DNA from: JAZNSB01 sp045590955
GTDB lineage: Bacteria; Pseudomonadota; Alphaproteobacteria; RF32; CAG-239
DNA length: 24,853 nt
NCBI GenBank assembly: GCA_045590955.1
Contig: JAZNSB010000058.1
Location: forward strand, 1-24,853
Direction: 5' to 3'
Shown one piece after another: positions 23,494-24,853 of the stretch. Each line of letters begins with the position of its first letter. Positions within the stretch are counted from its first letter, which is position 1. The notes under the pieces are model-generated. The model was given only the letters and a program-made list of their open reading frames with translations. It had not been told where the DNA came from and made no database searches. A program made the translations under genes and the position numbers.

Positions 23494-24651
23494 ATGAACA
23501 AAAAAAACATTATCTATTTCTTAATGATATTGTTAATAATCGCCTTGGGGATTTTTGTCGGATTATTAATTCTTGGCAAAAGTGCGGAAAACCCAAATTC
23601 CAGGAAACTAGAAAACATTGCATATGACAAAAACAACAAGTCACCCCGCTTTATTATTGTTTTGCCGGAAAAACAAGAAGACAAACAAGATGTGATGGAA
23701 GAAGAGCCCCTTCTAACAGCAGAAAACAAAGAACCTGTTGCAAAAAAAAGCAAAACCGTGGTTGATGCTTCAGAAGTTTTGCAAAAAATTCCCCTGTTAA
23801 ACAAGCTCTCAAAACAGGAAAACCCTGTTTCACTACCGGTAATAGAAAGAAGCGCGGATTTGGTAGATGCCAACGGATTGCCGATGGTATCTAAAAACAA
23901 TCAGAAGCCTTGGTTTTTCTATAGCAAAGAAGTTTCTGTGCTTCCGTCTTTTTATAAAATAAGCATTGTAATTGAAAATGCAGGATTACACTCTAAAAAC
24001 ACCGAAATTGCCATAGATTCAATGCCCGAAAATGTTTCTTTTTCTTTCTCTCCGTATGCAAAGAACATTGAAAAACAAATAATTAGGGCCAGAAAAAAGG
24101 GGCACGAAACATATGCAGATCTTTTGCTGTTTCCAAAAGATTTATTAAAACAAGACAATGGTCCGCTTGCAATCAGCGCAACAAAAAGTGAAGAAGAAAA
24201 CAGGCAAATTTATAATAAGTTTTTATCTGTAAAAGCTCCTATTGGTGGTGTTGTAATAAAAGACGGAATTGTTGACGAAGAAAATCCGGAAGCAATAAAA
24301 AAACTGTTGCAGAATATTCAAAAAAGAGGGTTGCTGATGGTAGACGCTCTTAAAGAAAGTCAGGTGGCGGATATTGATGTTAAAGAATTACCTCGCCAAA
24401 AAGCAGACATTGTAATTGATTCCGGATTTAATAAAGAAAACATTGTAAAACACCTTCACGAAGCAGAAAAAATTGCAAAAAAACAAGGTCATGCACTAAT
24501 TGTGGCATCACCAAAACCCGTGGTGTTATTAGAAATAAAAGATTGGATTGCTTCTTTTTCAAATCAAGAAGACTTTAAAGGTGTTGATATAGAAATTCAA
24601 CCAGACAAACCTTTTGTTTTGGTCCCCCTATCTTCTGTTGTGGTAGAGTAA
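23494..24651 (+). CDS. YibQ-like divergent polysaccharide deacetylase (DUF610) with altered active site
   Basis: 385 residues. One N-terminal membrane segment (about 5-27), a low-complexity charged linker to about 150, then a domain that follows the YibQ/DUF610 layout: strand KISIVIENAGL (155-165), SFSFSPYAKNIEKQIIRARKKGHE (182-205), GGVVIKDGI (251-259) and LLQNIQKRGLLMVDALKES (271-289). The family usually has VIDDxG, a His-rich HLPM and NNHMGS at these places; here the Asp pair is Glu-Asn and the metal His residues are gone, so catalysis is doubtful. Placement after envC and ctpA and before rppH is the conserved alphaproteobacterial order, which supports the family call. rppH overlaps its stop codon by one base. 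Confidence 0.8.
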   Translation: MNKKNIIYFLMILLIIALGIFVGLLILGKSAENPNSRKLENIAYDKNNKSPRFIIVLPEKQEDKQDVMEEEPLLTAENKEPVAKKSKTVVDASEVLQKIPLLNKLSKQENPVSLPVIERSADLVDANGLPMVSKNNQKPWFFYSKEVSVLPSFYKISIVIENAGLHSKNTEIAIDSMPENVSFSFSPYAKNIEKQIIRARKKGHETYADLLLFPKDLLKQDNGPLAISATKSEEENRQIYNKFLSVKAPIGGVVIKDGIVDEENPEAIKKLLQNIQKRGLLMVDALKESQVADIDVKELPRQKADIVIDSGFNKENIVKHLHEAEKIAKKQGHALIVASPKPVVLLEIKDWIASFSNQEDFKGVDIEIQPDKPFVLVPLSSVVVE

Positions 24652-24853
24652 TGTTTAGAAATGCCGTAGGAATAGTTGTTTTTAATAAAGATAAAAAAGT
24701 GCTGATGTGCGCAAGAAAAGATTTTGCACCAAAAACAAAGCATTGGCAATTTCCTCAAGGGGGTGTTGAGCCCAAAGAGACAATTCTTGATGCTGCAAAA
24801 AGAGAATTAGCAGAAGAAACGTCTATCTCAAGCGTTCGTTTTGTGGCATCTCT
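24651..24853 (+). CDS. rppH: RNA pyrophosphohydrolase RppH (3'-truncated by window edge)
   Basis: Nudix hydrolase that removes pyrophosphate from mRNA 5' ends and so starts decay. Only the first 67 codons are in the window. The ATG shares its A with the previous stop (TAATG), a coupled start. It opens MFRNAVGIVVFNKDKKVLMC, then HWQFPQGGVEPKE, and has the Nudix box G-x5-E-x7-RELxEET; the usual TG before the last position is TS. WQFPQGG is typical of RppH. The alternative is another Nudix protein, but the operon position favours RppH. Confidence 0.9.
   Translation, partial: MFRNAVGIVVFNKDKKVLMCARKDFAPKTKHWQFPQGGVEPKETILDAAKRELAEETSISSVRFVAS

Noticed and set aside
1..24853. Prophage, transposon, CRISPR array, tRNA or defence island
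   Set aside because: No integrase, transposase, terminal repeats, spaced direct repeats or tRNA fold were found; gaps between genes are short and the content is housekeeping.

Overview
The window is chromosomal DNA from an AT-rich (roughly one third G+C by eye), motile, Gram-negative bacterium, most likely an alphaproteobacterium near the Rhodospirillales. The grounds are gene order and protein families. The blocks rpsT-dnaA, dnaN-recF, and gpmI-envC-ctpA-(YibQ-like)-rppH are arranged as I know them from alphaproteobacteria, and the PTS pair (EIIA of the mannose family plus HPr) is the regulatory type common in that class. The sequence fits host-associated or gut relatives, but I cannot name a species. 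I see no prophage, insertion sequence, CRISPR array, tRNA or rRNA.

Layout. (1) 1-1872, + strand: two tandem flagellin genes, the first cut by the window edge, each with its own intrinsic terminator. (2) 1980-6940, + strand: a small exported protein, rpsT, dnaA, dnaN and recF, the replication-initiation block. A 308-base gap before dnaA holds a terminator, a short tandem GACTC/GATC motif and a good dnaA promoter. (3) 6948-8348, + strand: an unknown 140-residue protein, a mannose-family EIIA and HPr in a tight operon behind a near-consensus promoter, then a 36-codon cysteine-containing small ORF closed by a strong terminator. (4) lolA (+), which overlaps the tail of the next operon. (5) 8981-13275, - strand: gyrB, an atypical response regulator and a DUF1015 protein, one operon. 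(6) 13370-17502, - strand: a DNA adenine/cytosine-N4 methyltransferase, polA and an unknown basic membrane-anchored protein, another tight operon. (7) 17565-24853, + strand: a class A penicillin-binding protein, then gpmI, envC, ctpA, a YibQ-like protein and the start of rppH.

How it fits together. Most genes are housekeeping: replication initiation, clamp, repair, gyrase, Pol I, ribosomal protein S20, peptidoglycan synthesis and its controlled hydrolysis, lipoprotein transport, glycolysis and RNA 5'-end processing. The less ordinary parts are the passengers in these operons. They are the methyltransferase overlapping polA, a response regulator with a damaged acidic pocket translated right behind gyrB, an unknown protein leading the PTS operon where HprK or RapZ might be expected, and the Cys-containing micro-ORF. 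Two proteins keep their fold signature but lack expected catalytic residues: PolA in its 3'-5' exonuclease domain, and the YibQ-like deacetylase relative. All functional statements come from reading motifs; no database search was possible.
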